64,000 nt of DNA from Desulfopila aestuarii DSM 18488 (GCF_900143695.1 NZ_FRFE01000025.1:1-64000), one strand, 5' to 3'. Shown: positions 46,947 to 57,618, counted from the first letter of the stretch. The notes: generated by a model not told the origin, from the sequence alone. A program made the numbers and translations.

Positions 46947-47464
46947 AACCTCCTTCAACCATTGACAAAATTAAGAGAAGTTTTAAGCGAATAAAAAAAC
47001 AAACTAGACAATCATTGAAAATATTTAGGTTGATAATCTAATTAATTATTAGATTATCACATGTGAATAATAACTTAATTTAGCAAACTCTAATGGCTAT
47101 TTTATAAATTGCGAGGATTTGCCTTGGAATTTTGATGCAATTTCGGCTCAAATCAGATATAAATCACCATTACATATTCGGTATTTCATTACTCATCTAT
47201 TTTCAAATTTAAATTAATCTAAATAAATGGATACGATTAGACGTCGAGTATTCCGAGCACTCTGCCTAACAAAAACATTGAAAATCTGGAAACGATAATA
47301 TCAAGTAACATAATTACGATACATAATAAATACGCACAGGTTTAAAATTCTTTTAAACATTCTTCAACTCATGATTATGCACAAACCTATGTTACCGCGA
47401 GATTATTATTTCCATCATTTATTTTCCTGCAAACTTAATAACCATTTTTTTCTAAAGAAATAAT
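46947..47464. other. AT-rich gap with a hairpin
   Basis: About 520 bases, very AT-rich. GATAATCTAAT/ATTAGATTATC at about 47034-47059 forms a perfect hairpin without a T run. A basic 32-codon frame at 46943-47041 may be the displaced tail of the FrhB-like protein. No other gene was seen. Confidence 0.3.
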
Positions 47465-48625
47465 ATGCGAATTGGGATTCTTACACAACCACTACACACT
47501 AACTATGGTGGCCTACTTCAAGCCTATGCCCTCCAAAGGACACTTATAGAATTAGGACACGATGTGCTAACAATAGACATTTCGACCGAGAAATCATTTG
47601 CCAAGAAAACTATTGATATTCTCTCAGAAATTAAAAATGAATTTCCAACAACTTGTAAGATTAGGCTAAAACAACTAGTCGATCACTATTCAAATAACCA
47701 TAAAAAAATCATTTCACAAAATACCAATGCATTTATTGACAACTATATAAATAAGACAACCAAACTTACTTCAATTAAAAAAATAAAATGTTTACAAAAA
47801 TATAATTTTGATGCATACATTGTAGGTAGCGATCAGGTCTGGAGACCAAAATATTCCCCCGATATTCTTACTTTTTATTTGAATTTCCTTGGTAATGACA
47901 ACAGAATTTTACGGATTGCCTATGCAGCATCATTTGGAGTTGACCACTGGGAATACACAACTGAACTAACATCTAAATGCAAAATGTTAGCCCAATTATT
48001 TGATTCGATTTCTGTTAGAGAAGATTCCGCAGTTAATCTATGTAAATCATTTCTCAACGTTGAAGCAATACATGTACTAGACCCGACCATGCTATTGCAA
48101 CCATCGCACTATCAAGCTATCGCTACAAGCTTTGATAAAAGTGAGAATACAAAACCATTTATAGCCACATATATTTTAGATGATTCAATTGAAAAGCAAT
48201 CTATTATTCGAAAAACTACTAATTTTTTTAATTTAGAATCAATTCCACTTATGCCCAAAAGCATTTTAGAATATGAATCTTCAGACATTAATACGAATTA
48301 CATATATCCTTCTGTCGAATATTGGCTGAAAAATATCATCAATTGCGATTTTGTCATCTCTGATTCTTACCACGGTGCCGTATTCTCAATCATTTTTAAT
48401 AAACAGTTTATCATTGTTGGCAACCCTAAAAGAGGCCTTGCAAGAATTACCTCCCTATTAAGAATGTTTAATTTGGAAACAAGGTTAGTTTACGATAACA
48501 TTGAAAATCTTGAAGATTTATTCACCAATCCAATAGACTACAAGCATGCCAATGAAATACTTTCAAACAATAGAGATAAATCAATTAACTTCATATGCAA
48601 TAGTTTAGCTATCAAATCGATATAA
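47465..48625 (+). CDS. Polysaccharide pyruvyl transferase family protein
   Basis: A 386-residue protein of the WcaK/CsaB-type family that adds ketal-linked pyruvate to polysaccharide. Landmarks are the N-terminal ILTQPLHTNYGGLLQAYALQ, the IVGSDQVWRPKYSP segment, and the CDFVISDSYHGAVFSIIFNK segment near residue 300. Its usual genomic partner, an FrhB-like protein, is present just upstream but broken. No signal peptide is visible. It is isolated by long AT-rich gaps on both sides. Confidence 0.85.
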   Translation: MRIGILTQPLHTNYGGLLQAYALQRTLIELGHDVLTIDISTEKSFAKKTIDILSEIKNEFPTTCKIRLKQLVDHYSNNHKKIISQNTNAFIDNYINKTTKLTSIKKIKCLQKYNFDAYIVGSDQVWRPKYSPDILTFYLNFLGNDNRILRIAYAASFGVDHWEYTTELTSKCKMLAQLFDSISVREDSAVNLCKSFLNVEAIHVLDPTMLLQPSHYQAIATSFDKSENTKPFIATYILDDSIEKQSIIRKTTNFFNLESIPLMPKSILEYESSDINTNYIYPSVEYWLKNIINCDFVISDSYHGAVFSIIFNKQFIIVGNPKRGLARITSLLRMFNLETRLVYDNIENLEDLFTNPIDYKHANEILSNNRDKSINFICNSLAIKSI

Positions 48626-49380
48626 TATCGACTTTTTTTAGTATTATAATATTTGACTATCAAAACGGTCTCTAATAGACGTTAATTTAGGGCTTAGATT
48701 TTATTTTAGCTTTGCAAAAGACCATTAATTATATATAGGGATCATTCTATAGAGTTACGAAAATTCAATACTACTCTTGGATTATTATATGAACAACATA
48801 AAGATAGAATTTGACTAAAAATATTTATTTATCTTTAAAGCACAAGTAATCATTTAAGACATTGAACACCGCATATGAGAATATAATTAAGAGCGGCTAG
48901 GTTTATCGATGATTTTCAAACGTGGGTGCATGCATCCGAAACTTGAAGGTTGGTCAAAAGGAATCTCGGAAGATATTTTCATTACCAACACCTGTAGGCT
49001 CTCCGCTATCCTATGCAACATTACTATATAAACAATTATTTACACAATAACCCAATCACTATTTAGTCAAATCACGATAGGTTTTGCCTCATCAACTAAA
49101 TTACAGATAAGGAGAGGTACTGTTTGCCTTCTTTTTATTTATCGTTTTTATAATATGAATAGGACACTAACTATCTAATAATGCAATAGCCCCTAAGCAC
49201 TAAATAAAGGCTCTTAGCGGTTAAGATACAAACATTATTTCTGTTATACTTCAATTAATATTGTTAATCATTTTTATAAAACTTTCTATTATAGGAATAT
49301 TGAATTTGATCACGAAACCTTTTTATTAATTATAAGCATACAGTATCTTAAATTTCTACTATGTTTCTTTTTACCATATC
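48626..49380. other. AT-rich gap, possibly decayed genes
   Basis: About 750 bases with no gene supported. A short plus-strand frame near 48909-49030 (MIFKRGCMHPKLEGWSKGIS) looks protein-like but stops after 40 residues and was not recognised. Confidence 0.25.
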
Positions 49381-50328
49381 ATGAAGGTATCAACTATAAT
49401 ACCAACCTATAATTCGGCCCACACTCTAGACAGGGCTATACAGAGTGTAATTAATCAAAATTACTATTCATCTGAAATAATCATTGTTGATGACGGATCT
49501 ACTGATAACACTGAGCAGGTCTGCAAGAAATATTTTGATAACATAAAGTATATAAAGCAGGAAAATTCTGGTGTAGCCGCTGCACGTAACCGAGGAATAA
49601 TATCCTCCTCAGGAGAACTCATTGCCTTTCTAGACTCAGATGACCAATGGCTACCAGACAAGTTATCCTCTCAGATAAATATACTATATAAATACAATAA
49701 ATTGAAATGGTGCGCTGGGTACGTAGTGCGTGTTAATAATAATCTTGCAAACAATCTAATCCCTTCAAGCAATACTTTATACAGATCCGCCACTTCTGAA
49801 ATTCTAAATTTCTTCAAGGTAAGTTTATATTCTGACATCTTTCAAACTAGTGCTTTTTTAATATATCGAACTATATTTACAGAAATAGGATTATTTAATC
49901 CTATATTAAAAGTGTCGGAAGACCGCGACCTATGGTGGAGAATAGCTAGAATCTATCCTAGTATCGGATATGTAAATACACCCTGTACTTTTTACTTTGT
50001 CGACACACCTAACAGCCTTACAAAGTCAAACCTGAACAGAAACGACAGTCTGCGTGTCGTCTGTGATCACATGATGAATGCTAAACTAAACCGCTACTCA
50101 TATGATACTTATTATAATAAATATCTAAATAAACTATTATATATATATCTTTTAAGATGCTACAACAATGAAATAGACATTTCTCACAACCTACTAAATA
50201 GAGCGCATCGATTAATCAAATTAAATTTTTCAAAACGACTTATCATCATCATAACTAAATTTTTTCCCAGGAAAATTAATTCGATACTAATACGTTTCAT
50301 ACTCTTCACCTATAGTAAATTTAAATAA
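49381..50328 (+). CDS. Glycosyltransferase family 2
   Basis: A 315-residue GT-A glycosyltransferase. It begins VSTIIPTYNSAHTLDRAIQS, followed by IIIVDDGSTDNT, AARNRGI and the metal-binding ELIAFLDSDDQW (DxD). A VSEDRDLWWRIA segment provides the acceptor-side acidic residues. It probably adds one sugar to the lipid-linked repeat unit at the cytoplasmic face. It is AT-rich like its neighbours and has no close operon partner. Confidence 0.9.
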   Translation: MKVSTIIPTYNSAHTLDRAIQSVINQNYYSSEIIIVDDGSTDNTEQVCKKYFDNIKYIKQENSGVAAARNRGIISSSGELIAFLDSDDQWLPDKLSSQINILYKYNKLKWCAGYVVRVNNNLANNLIPSSNTLYRSATSEILNFFKVSLYSDIFQTSAFLIYRTIFTEIGLFNPILKVSEDRDLWWRIARIYPSIGYVNTPCTFYFVDTPNSLTKSNLNRNDSLRVVCDHMMNAKLNRYSYDTYYNKYLNKLLYIYLLRCYNNEIDISHNLLNRAHRLIKLNFSKRLIIIITKFFPRKINSILIRFILFTYSKFK

Positions 50329-51010
50329 TTTATTATACTTATCACTACTTAAAATCTACCAAGCAAACCAAGATTCAATGATTGCTGACTCATTTTATTT
50401 ATTATATGATTGACCAGTTATCCAAAATGATGATTATATTTTTTCACTCTACATCCTCAATCTAACCGTTTATAATATAACCAGTTTCCTCCTATTCCTC
50501 ACAACACTTCAGACCACCGTGAGGTCTAGGTTTTTGCTACTTTATTGCTTTACAAATTTGGTAATTCCGATAGCGGTCCAGACACTTTCCAAACTGTATC
50601 ATTTCAGAAATTAAACTGGGCTGATCGGTATCATACCCTATTTATTTTAAACCTAAGACTATTGCGACACACAAAGGCCATAATATAGTGACCATCCCAA
50701 TGTTTTTAGGTACTAAGCTTCAGTAGCATTCATATAGCGAAATAAAAACCTATTGGAATGAGCCACGGCTTATCTTGCTAGCGGATATTTCAAATTGAAA
50801 ATATACAACATGCCCTTGAAGATATTTTTTTTTAGTGGATTGACCCTTATCAACCAATATAGCCAAGAACAATTCTAATACTGATACCTAAGAAATTGAA
50901 AATTTCGTCCAGGAAGTCAAATAAAATTTTCTGCGAAATGTTACCAAATATTCACAGGATCAATATATCAAAATCAGATTTTCAAATAAACTCAGATTTT
51001 TATATAAATC
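50329..51010. other. AT-rich gap
   Basis: About 680 bases without a supportable gene. A small hairpin AGACC/GGTCT is seen near 50511-50528. Possibly the remains of a lost gene. Confidence 0.25.
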
Positions 51011-52213
51011 ATGAAAATATCAACCAGAAATATACCTTATCCTTACTCAGCAATGATTGCGATTTGTAGCGACCTTGATGAAACACCGGATCGTCACACT
51101 TACTTTGAAATAATGCGTTTTTTAAATACTAAACAATCTACCTCGATTGGTCCAGGCGCAGGACTAGAGATTGGCAATACTATCTATTTTGACATGCCAA
51201 ATGATCAATTCGCGTATTGGAATACTGACGACATAGGTCGACAAATGGTTCAGGCGTTAATTAAATCTGGACATATAGACTGTTTACATTCTTACGGGGA
51301 CCTGGCAACTACTCGATCACAAGCTTATAGGAATCTTACCGAATTAAATAGAAATAATTGCTTCCTTAAAGTTTGGGTTGATCATGGTACTGCAATAACA
51401 AATTTTGACAGTCAGATCATGAAAGGGAAAGGAGACGTTCCAGGTACTCCTTCATATCATTCAGATCTTACCATGGATTATGGTATAAAATTTGTTTGGC
51501 GTGGTCGCGTCACCAGCATAATAGGCCAGAATGCACCCAGAAGCTTAACAGGCATAGGGCGCAGACAGCACTTATATCCGTCAAGCAAAACGCTTCTCAA
51601 GGAATTAATCAAAGGATTATTAGGTAGATGTGGCAGTAACAAATATAAAATGCATTCCCAAAATAACCTGCTGACTAGAACAAATCTAAGAGACGGCCAG
51701 AACACTATCGAATTTATGAGATGCAACCCACACTGGGGTGGTGTAAGCTCTTATGATACTTCTTTCGGGTTTTGGGATGTTCTTACAAGTGGAGTAATTG
51801 AACGCCTCATTGAACGAAACGCATTCTGCATCTTATATACACATCTCGGAAAAACTAATAATGAACCTAAAATATTTTCGAACAAAACTATAGAATCATT
51901 TTACAATCTCGCAAAATATGCAGAAGAAAAGAAAATATTAATAACAACAACCAAACGTCTTCTAGAATATTGTTTCATGAAAGATCAAATATCTTATACA
52001 GCAAATCATAACGGGAATGAAATATCGATCCATATTTCTTATGCAGGGGATATTCTTGATCTTCAAGGATTGACAATATACACACCATTTACTAATGGAA
52101 TTAAATTATTTTTTAACAAAATTCAAATTAATAATTATCAACATAATCCTTTTGACGAAACTGGCTTGACTAGCATTTCTATCCCTTGGCCTAAATTAGA
52201 TTACCCAATATAA
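51011..52213 (+). CDS. Hypothetical protein, possibly NodB-fold related
   Basis: A 400-residue soluble protein. It opens with YSAMIAICSDLDETPDRHTY, followed by HIDCLHSYGDLATT and a later FCILYTHLGKTN. Two aspartates near the start and a histidine-centred segment are arranged as in NodB-type polysaccharide deacetylases and related hydrolases, but the standard TFDDG and HxxxH motifs are not exact. No signal peptide is seen. It lies 16 bases before a GT4 glycosyltransferase, so a role in polysaccharide synthesis is likely. No family is assigned with confidence. Confidence 0.65.
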   Translation: MKISTRNIPYPYSAMIAICSDLDETPDRHTYFEIMRFLNTKQSTSIGPGAGLEIGNTIYFDMPNDQFAYWNTDDIGRQMVQALIKSGHIDCLHSYGDLATTRSQAYRNLTELNRNNCFLKVWVDHGTAITNFDSQIMKGKGDVPGTPSYHSDLTMDYGIKFVWRGRVTSIIGQNAPRSLTGIGRRQHLYPSSKTLLKELIKGLLGRCGSNKYKMHSQNNLLTRTNLRDGQNTIEFMRCNPHWGGVSSYDTSFGFWDVLTSGVIERLIERNAFCILYTHLGKTNNEPKIFSNKTIESFYNLAKYAEEKKILITTTKRLLEYCFMKDQISYTANHNGNEISIHISYAGDILDLQGLTIYTPFTNGIKLFFNKIQINNYQHNPFDETGLTSISIPWPKLDYPI

Positions 52214-52229
52214 CTTAATTATATTTATC

Positions 52230-53423
52230 ATGATTTACCAATTAATTATTCGATTGCTCCTTACTTTTTATCATTTGGCTTTGCGCATTACTATTAAAAT
52301 AAAAAAAGGATGTAAAAAAAAATCTGGTGAGAGATATGACATTCTCATAACAGGAACATTTTACTCTGGCAATTGGTTACATCCTCACCTTCAGCCATTA
52401 GCTATTTCTAAAAAAGTCAGTCGTGTGAGAATGGTTGCCACCTCTCCTGTACCTGAAATGAGCAGTGTATACCCTGTTTATCCTCCAGATATACTTATCT
52501 ATCTAATTGGAGCTGTACCGGCTAGACTTCTAACCTTCATCTGGTATGCATTAAAAGATAGACCTGATGTTATTGGTGGTTTTCATCTTCTTTTAAATGG
52601 TTTGTTAGCGATTTTTCTAGCTCGTCTCATAGGATCTCATTCTTTATATTTCTGCGGAGGAGGTCCACGAGAGGTAATTGGTGGTGGTATTTACACTGAA
52701 AATAGAATTTTTCGTCGACTATATAAACCTAATCAATCAATTGAAAAGCAACTTATCAAATCGATAAAACATTGCAACATAATAGTAGTAATGGGAAGTG
52801 GGGCCGCCACTTTTTTCAAAGAGAATGGCGTCAACCAAAAATCTATACATATTATTCCAGGCGGTTTCTCATCAAAAATATATTTTCCCTCAACAGACAC
52901 ACCTATATTTGATTTGATAACTGTCGGAAGGATCTCATCAGTGAAAAGGATAGATACGCTCATCGAATCCGTCTCATTATTAAAATATTATTTTCCAAAC
53001 ATAAAAACTTTAATTGTTGGAGATGGCCCTCTAAAAAAATCACTTCAGGATTTAACAATATCAATGGGTTTACGCGACAATGTCACATTTGTTGGCCATC
53101 AGGACAATGTCGCACATTGGCTACGGCAAGCAAAAATATTTGTTATGACATCGGACTCAGAAGGAGTTTCTCAGGCAATGATTCAAGCAATGCTATGTGG
53201 ACTACCTCCTGTTGTTTCAGACGTCGGAGATCTAAGAGATTTAGTTATACATGAATCGAATGGCTATTTAATTAAAAATCGACTAGCAATTAATTTTTCT
53301 GACCGAATTAGACACTTATTGATAAATGAAGACATACGAATAGAGTTGTCAAAGGCTGCATATTATACTGCTCTTCAACATAGTACTACACAAACCGCAT
53401 CCAATTGGGATTTTATTCTCTAA
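52230..53423 (+). CDS. Glycosyltransferase family 4
   Basis: A 397-residue GT-B glycosyltransferase. The N-terminus has a hydrophobic stretch (residues ~1-20). The donor-binding half shows TVGRISSVKRIDTLIES, LIVGDGPLKKSL, VTFVGHQDNVAHWLRQAKIF and the SDSEGVSQAMIQAMLCGLPPVVS segment (E-x7-E motif variant). It overlaps or abuts the next gene, a deacetylase. Confidence 0.9.
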   Translation: MIYQLIIRLLLTFYHLALRITIKIKKGCKKKSGERYDILITGTFYSGNWLHPHLQPLAISKKVSRVRMVATSPVPEMSSVYPVYPPDILIYLIGAVPARLLTFIWYALKDRPDVIGGFHLLLNGLLAIFLARLIGSHSLYFCGGGPREVIGGGIYTENRIFRRLYKPNQSIEKQLIKSIKHCNIIVVMGSGAATFFKENGVNQKSIHIIPGGFSSKIYFPSTDTPIFDLITVGRISSVKRIDTLIESVSLLKYYFPNIKTLIVGDGPLKKSLQDLTISMGLRDNVTFVGHQDNVAHWLRQAKIFVMTSDSEGVSQAMIQAMLCGLPPVVSDVGDLRDLVIHESNGYLIKNRLAINFSDRIRHLLINEDIRIELSKAAYYTALQHSTTQTASNWDFIL

Positions 53424-53440
53424 TTTCATTTTACTTAAAC

Positions 53441-54490
53441 ATGCAATCTGCTAAAAAAATACTACTTTCAATACTTGTCCCAATTTGGCAAATTCTCACT
53501 AGACGTAATTTATCAATCCTAATGATACATGGGGTGATGGATAGAAACTCTGCTAAATCGTCATGGATACCAATGCGATTTCAATTATCGCCTTATATTC
53601 TTGATAAAGGACTTAATATACTCTCCAAGAAATATAGCTTCATCTCAATAACTGAAGCAATTGACATGTTAACAGGTGTAATACCAATTAAGCCATACAG
53701 TATGGTCCTTACGTTCGATGATGGTTATCGAAATAATCTCAGCCACGCTCTCCCCATTTTATCTAAATACAACGCGCCTGCTGCAATCTTTTTATCTACG
53801 GGTCACATCTACACCAATGAACCATATTGGTATGATCGCATGGACTATGCATTACAACATTTAAAATGTAATATTCAATTTGAGTTCGAATCTAATTTAT
53901 ATAATTTCCCCCCTAATAACCCATTTGAGCTTTCACAGTCCTTCCATAACCTTCGGTACGCATTAAAAAGTAGTCCGTCTAACTACCTATCAACCTTATC
54001 GAAAATAAATGAAATCTTATCGTTACTAGAGAATAATAGCCATGGATCACTTTACGACATCTTCGAGAATGACCCTTGGACATCGCTCTTAAATTGGGAT
54101 GAAATCAAGATTGCATCTAAAAAAGGAATATATTTCGGTTCACACACTGTAGACCATTTATTGCTGGGCAAAGTAAACAGCCAAGTAGTACTAAATCAAC
54201 TATCAATATCCAAACAACACATTGAAAACAACACTGGACAATCGTGTCAAATTCTTTGTTATCCTGACGGGGATTATACTCCTGAAGTGATCAAACTCGC
54301 CCAGAACTGCGGCTATAAAGCCGGTTTATCAATAAGAGGCGGTATTAATCACCCTGGTCAAAAGAATATTTTTCTATTAAGCAGAAACTCTTTCCCTAAT
54401 AGAGATAACTATTTATCGATACATGCTGGAGCGTCTGGACTGACAGCTTTTTTCCAAAGGATTAGGTTAAATGTCAACAAACACACATAA
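53441..54490 (+). CDS. Polysaccharide deacetylase
   Basis: A 349-residue NodB-fold deacetylase removing N- or O-acetyl groups from sugars. The ATG at 53441 is preferred; a TTG at 53405 lies inside the previous gene. Motifs: MVLTFDDGYRNNL (catalytic Asp and metal Asp), FGSHTVDHLLLG (metal His pair SHTxxH), and CYPDGDYTPEVIKLAQNCGY. No convincing signal peptide was seen. It overlaps the next glycosyltransferase gene by 20 bases. Confidence 0.9.
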   Translation: MQSAKKILLSILVPIWQILTRRNLSILMIHGVMDRNSAKSSWIPMRFQLSPYILDKGLNILSKKYSFISITEAIDMLTGVIPIKPYSMVLTFDDGYRNNLSHALPILSKYNAPAAIFLSTGHIYTNEPYWYDRMDYALQHLKCNIQFEFESNLYNFPPNNPFELSQSFHNLRYALKSSPSNYLSTLSKINEILSLLENNSHGSLYDIFENDPWTSLLNWDEIKIASKKGIYFGSHTVDHLLLGKVNSQVVLNQLSISKQHIENNTGQSCQILCYPDGDYTPEVIKLAQNCGYKAGLSIRGGINHPGQKNIFLLSRNSFPNRDNYLSIHAGASGLTAFFQRIRLNVNKHT

Positions 54491-55640
54491 ATCTCAAGAG
54501 GCTTTAATTAACCATAACTTATCGAAAAGTATCTGTATTGTTGCTCATTTCGCATATGGTTCATTAGTGGGCGATCTGTCAGGTCATATCGGCGGCGTAG
54601 AAAGGCAAACCTCTTCATTAGCGCTTTGGCTTGCTAAAAATGGATATAAAGTTAGAATATTAACATGGGATGAAGGGCAGAGAGAAATTGAAGATGTAAA
54701 TGGAGTTACTGTTATTAAAATGTGTCCCCAAAACTCAGGCTTACCCATTTTACGATTTTTTCACCCAAGATGGACATCTTTATGCCAAGCATTGAAAAAA
54801 GCGAACGCTGACATATATTATCAGAATTGCGCTGAGTATGTTACCGGCCAAGTTTCCCTATGGTGCAAATTAAATAATAGAAAATTTGTTTATTCTGTAG
54901 CAAGCGATCCTGATTGCCTACTAGACTTACCTAAAATGAAATCCTATCGAGAGAAGGTGTTATATCGTTATGGTTTGCATAATGCGAACAAAATCATTGT
55001 TCAAACTAAAAAGCAACAAAAGATGATTTTAGAAAACTTCGGTAGAAACTCCGAAATAATAAACATGCCTTGCCAAGGATTATCTATATCAACATCTCCT
55101 TCTAAATTTGAAGAGAGGTATGCCAATCGCATTTTATGGGTAGGAAGAATTGCTCCAGTGAAACGATTAGAATGGTTATTAGATATTGCTGACATGGCTC
55201 CAGATTTATTTTTCGAGATAATAGGCCCCCTTGATAACAGTGAATATTCTCTATCTCTGACTCAACGTATTTCTAAAATGCCAAACGTTTATTTTCGAGG
55301 AGCAAAAGGCAGATCAGAACTATCTGCATATTACTCCAATTGCGCTTTACTTTGTTGCACTTCATCATACGAGGGATTCCCAAACACCTTTTTAGAAGCG
55401 TGGAGTTACGGTATGCCAGTCGTTTCCACAATTGATCCAGATAATTTAATCAAATCTAAACACCTTGGTGATACCGGCGCATCGCCTAAAGAATTATTGT
55501 CTTCAATCCTTCTTCTATTAAATGATCCCTCTAGATGGAAATCGGCATCTCTCAGTGCTCGAAATTACTACTTACAAAATCATAATGAGGACAATATTTT
55601 GCCACTATTAGTCAATACAATATTCAATCATAAAAATTAA
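54471..55640 (+). CDS. Glycosyltransferase family 4
   Basis: A 389-residue GT-B enzyme. N-terminal half: HIGGVERQTSSLALWLAKNG with the acceptor-side GGVE motif. C-terminal half: ILWVGRIAPVKRLEWLLDIA, YFRGAKGRSELSAYYSNC and CTSSYEGFPNTFLEAWSYGM, which includes the E-x7-E donor motif (EGFPNTFLE). It is the last gene before the IS3-like insertion. Confidence 0.9.
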   Translation: MSTNTHKSQEALINHNLSKSICIVAHFAYGSLVGDLSGHIGGVERQTSSLALWLAKNGYKVRILTWDEGQREIEDVNGVTVIKMCPQNSGLPILRFFHPRWTSLCQALKKANADIYYQNCAEYVTGQVSLWCKLNNRKFVYSVASDPDCLLDLPKMKSYREKVLYRYGLHNANKIIVQTKKQQKMILENFGRNSEIINMPCQGLSISTSPSKFEERYANRILWVGRIAPVKRLEWLLDIADMAPDLFFEIIGPLDNSEYSLSLTQRISKMPNVYFRGAKGRSELSAYYSNCALLCCTSSYEGFPNTFLEAWSYGMPVVSTIDPDNLIKSKHLGDTGASPKELLSSILLLLNDPSRWKSASLSARNYYLQNHNEDNILPLLVNTIFNHKN

Positions 55641-56056
55641 TGCTTCCTCATCAATTATTATCGAAATTCCAACATATTGATAACATAAAATATTGCCAAA
55701 CGATCTTTCGTAAATTTTTACCATTCAGGAGTTGCCCATTCAACTGAAAAGGAAACATTATTAATTTCGCTTAGCGTCATTTTTTCTTAACAAAAGCGAT
55801 CGGAAAAATACGCTCCTCCTTATATGCAATATCAACATATTACATAGGAGATGCCATGATATCGATCAAACGTTATAGAATCACCGCGGGCAAACCTTCG
55901 CATTCGGCCAACTAACGCAATATGAGAAAACATATGAATGCTGACAATCTGCTTGCAGTTATCCGGGATGATTTTCGTAAGAACCCTAACCCCCAGTGTC
56001 AGGGAAGTTGCCGCATGAACTGAAACCCATTATAAAAGGGGGCAGGAGGTTCATGC
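55641..56056. other. Gap before the IS3-like element
   Basis: AT-rich to about 55,980, then suddenly more GC-rich (from AACCCCCAGTGTCAGGG), which probably marks the left part of the insertion sequence. No terminal repeat pair was confirmed and no gene is seen. Confidence 0.3.
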
Positions 56057-56530
56057 ATGAAGTACTCACAAGAACGAAAAGAGGCGGTCTTGCGGAAGAT
56101 GATGCCACCGCACAACCGATCGATCAGCCAGTTGGCCAAAGAAGAAGGCATCAGCGATCCGACCTTATACAACTGGCGTAATGAAGCGCGCCGAAAAGGC
56201 ATCCTGCTACCCGACAGCGATGCCAGCCCTGAGGGTTGGACTGCCCGGGACAAGTTTGCGGCTGTCATTGAGACAGCGGCCCTGAATGAAGAGCAAACCG
56301 CCGAATACTGTCGGCGCAAAGGTATTTATCCGGAACAACTAAAACTTTGGCGTGGTGCCTGTGAAGCCGCAAACGATTGGGATAAGCAGGCTGGTATCAA
56401 GTTGAATTTGGAACAGAAAACTAACCGCAAGCGTATCAAGCATCTGGAAAAAGAGCTGCAGCGCAAGGAGAAGGCTCTTGCCGAAGCAGCAGCGCTGCTG
56501 GTGTTACAAAAAAAGGTGCAGGCGATCTAG
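56057..56530 (+). CDS. IS3-family-like transposase OrfA
   Basis: A 157-residue helix-turn-helix protein. The ATG has AGGAGG 7 bases upstream. The HTH is ISQLAKEEGISDPTLYNWRN and a second one follows (LNEEQTAEYCRRKGIYPEQL), then a leucine-zipper-like coiled coil (residues ~115-150). It stops at a TAG at 56528. The same frame would continue EEDPEDE and end at a TGA overlapping the orfB ATG, so the TAG probably replaced a Trp codon. The protein binds the IS ends together with OrfB. Confidence 0.8.
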   Translation: MKYSQERKEAVLRKMMPPHNRSISQLAKEEGISDPTLYNWRNEARRKGILLPDSDASPEGWTARDKFAAVIETAALNEEQTAEYCRRKGIYPEQLKLWRGACEAANDWDKQAGIKLNLEQKTNRKRIKHLEKELQRKEKALAEAAALLVLQKKVQAI

Positions 56531-56550
56531 GAAGAGGACCCCGAGGACGA

Positions 56551-57618
56551 ATGATTAGCACCCCTGATCGCCGTAGAACTGTTGGGCTAATAAATACTGC
56601 TCGCCAAAATGGTGCCCGCCTGGCACCGGCGTGCCAGGCGGCAAGCATCGACCCGCGCACCTACCAGCGCTGGATCAAGAATGGCAGAGTGCAGTCTGAC
56701 AAACGCCCACTGGTTGCGCGGCCGGAACCGGCAAACAAATTGACACCGGAAGAACGGCAAAGCGTTCTGGATACCTGCCATAAGCCGGCATACGCCAGTA
56801 TGGCACCAGGGCAGATAGTTCCTCGTCTCGCTGATGAGGGGTTTTATCTTGCCTCAGAGTCAAGCTTTTACCGCATTCTTCACGAGGCAGATGAACAGCA
56901 TCACCGTGGTCGGAATGCAAAGCCACGGCGCCATCATCCGCCACAAGGCTATTGTGCGACAGGCCCCAACCAGGCGTGGAGTTGGGACATCACCTGGCTA
57001 TCGTCTCCGATCCGAGGCATGTTTTACTATCTGTATATGATCGTAGACATATTCAGCCGCAAAATAGTTGGCTGGGAAGTCCATCCGGTTGAGAGTGCAG
57101 AGTTTGGAGCAAAGCTCTTACACAATGCGATCCTTGCCGAGGGTTGCCTGCTGGAGCCGCCGGTGCTGCATGCGGACAACGGAGGCCCGCAAAAAGGTTT
57201 TACCATGAAGGCCAAACTGGAGGCCCTCGGCGTCACGCCATCCTACAGCCGGCCGCGGGTCAGAAATGACAATCCGTATTCGGAGTCGTTGTTTCGCACC
57301 TGCAAATACCGTCCTGAATATCCGACCCACGGCTTTGACAGCATTGAAACTGCGAGGAAATGGGTCAGGACGTTCGTGAGGTGGTACAACGAGCAGCATC
57401 TCCACAGTGCAATTCGTTTTGTGACCCCAGGTCAGCGGCATCGTGGTGAAGATGAAAACATCCTGGCGAACCGCCACAGAGTGTATCGGCAGGCACAGCA
57501 GAAGCAGCCCAATCGATGGAGCGGTAAAAGTCGCAACTGGCAACAGGTCCACGCGGTGTGGCTCAACTGCCCTTACGAGGCTGAAACTAACGTGGCTCAA
57601 GTTCTGAAGACCGCGTGA
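56551..57618 (+). CDS. IS3-family-like transposase OrfB (DDE)
   Basis: A 355-residue transposase with a GAGGAC site before its ATG. An HTH segment (residues ~10-45) is followed by the rve core. The catalytic triad is visible: Asp in SWDITWLSSPIRG, Asp in VLHADNGGPQKG, Glu in NPYSESLFRTCKYR. The final ~70 residues (WYNEQHLHSAIRFVTPGQRH) are typical of OrfB. A run of A7 with a following G near 56508-56515 could allow a -1 frameshift from orfA, whose frame is -1 relative to orfB. The gene is intact. Confidence 0.9.
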   Translation: MISTPDRRRTVGLINTARQNGARLAPACQAASIDPRTYQRWIKNGRVQSDKRPLVARPEPANKLTPEERQSVLDTCHKPAYASMAPGQIVPRLADEGFYLASESSFYRILHEADEQHHRGRNAKPRRHHPPQGYCATGPNQAWSWDITWLSSPIRGMFYYLYMIVDIFSRKIVGWEVHPVESAEFGAKLLHNAILAEGCLLEPPVLHADNGGPQKGFTMKAKLEALGVTPSYSRPRVRNDNPYSESLFRTCKYRPEYPTHGFDSIETARKWVRTFVRWYNEQHLHSAIRFVTPGQRHRGEDENILANRHRVYRQAQQKQPNRWSGKSRNWQQVHAVWLNCPYEAETNVAQVLKTA

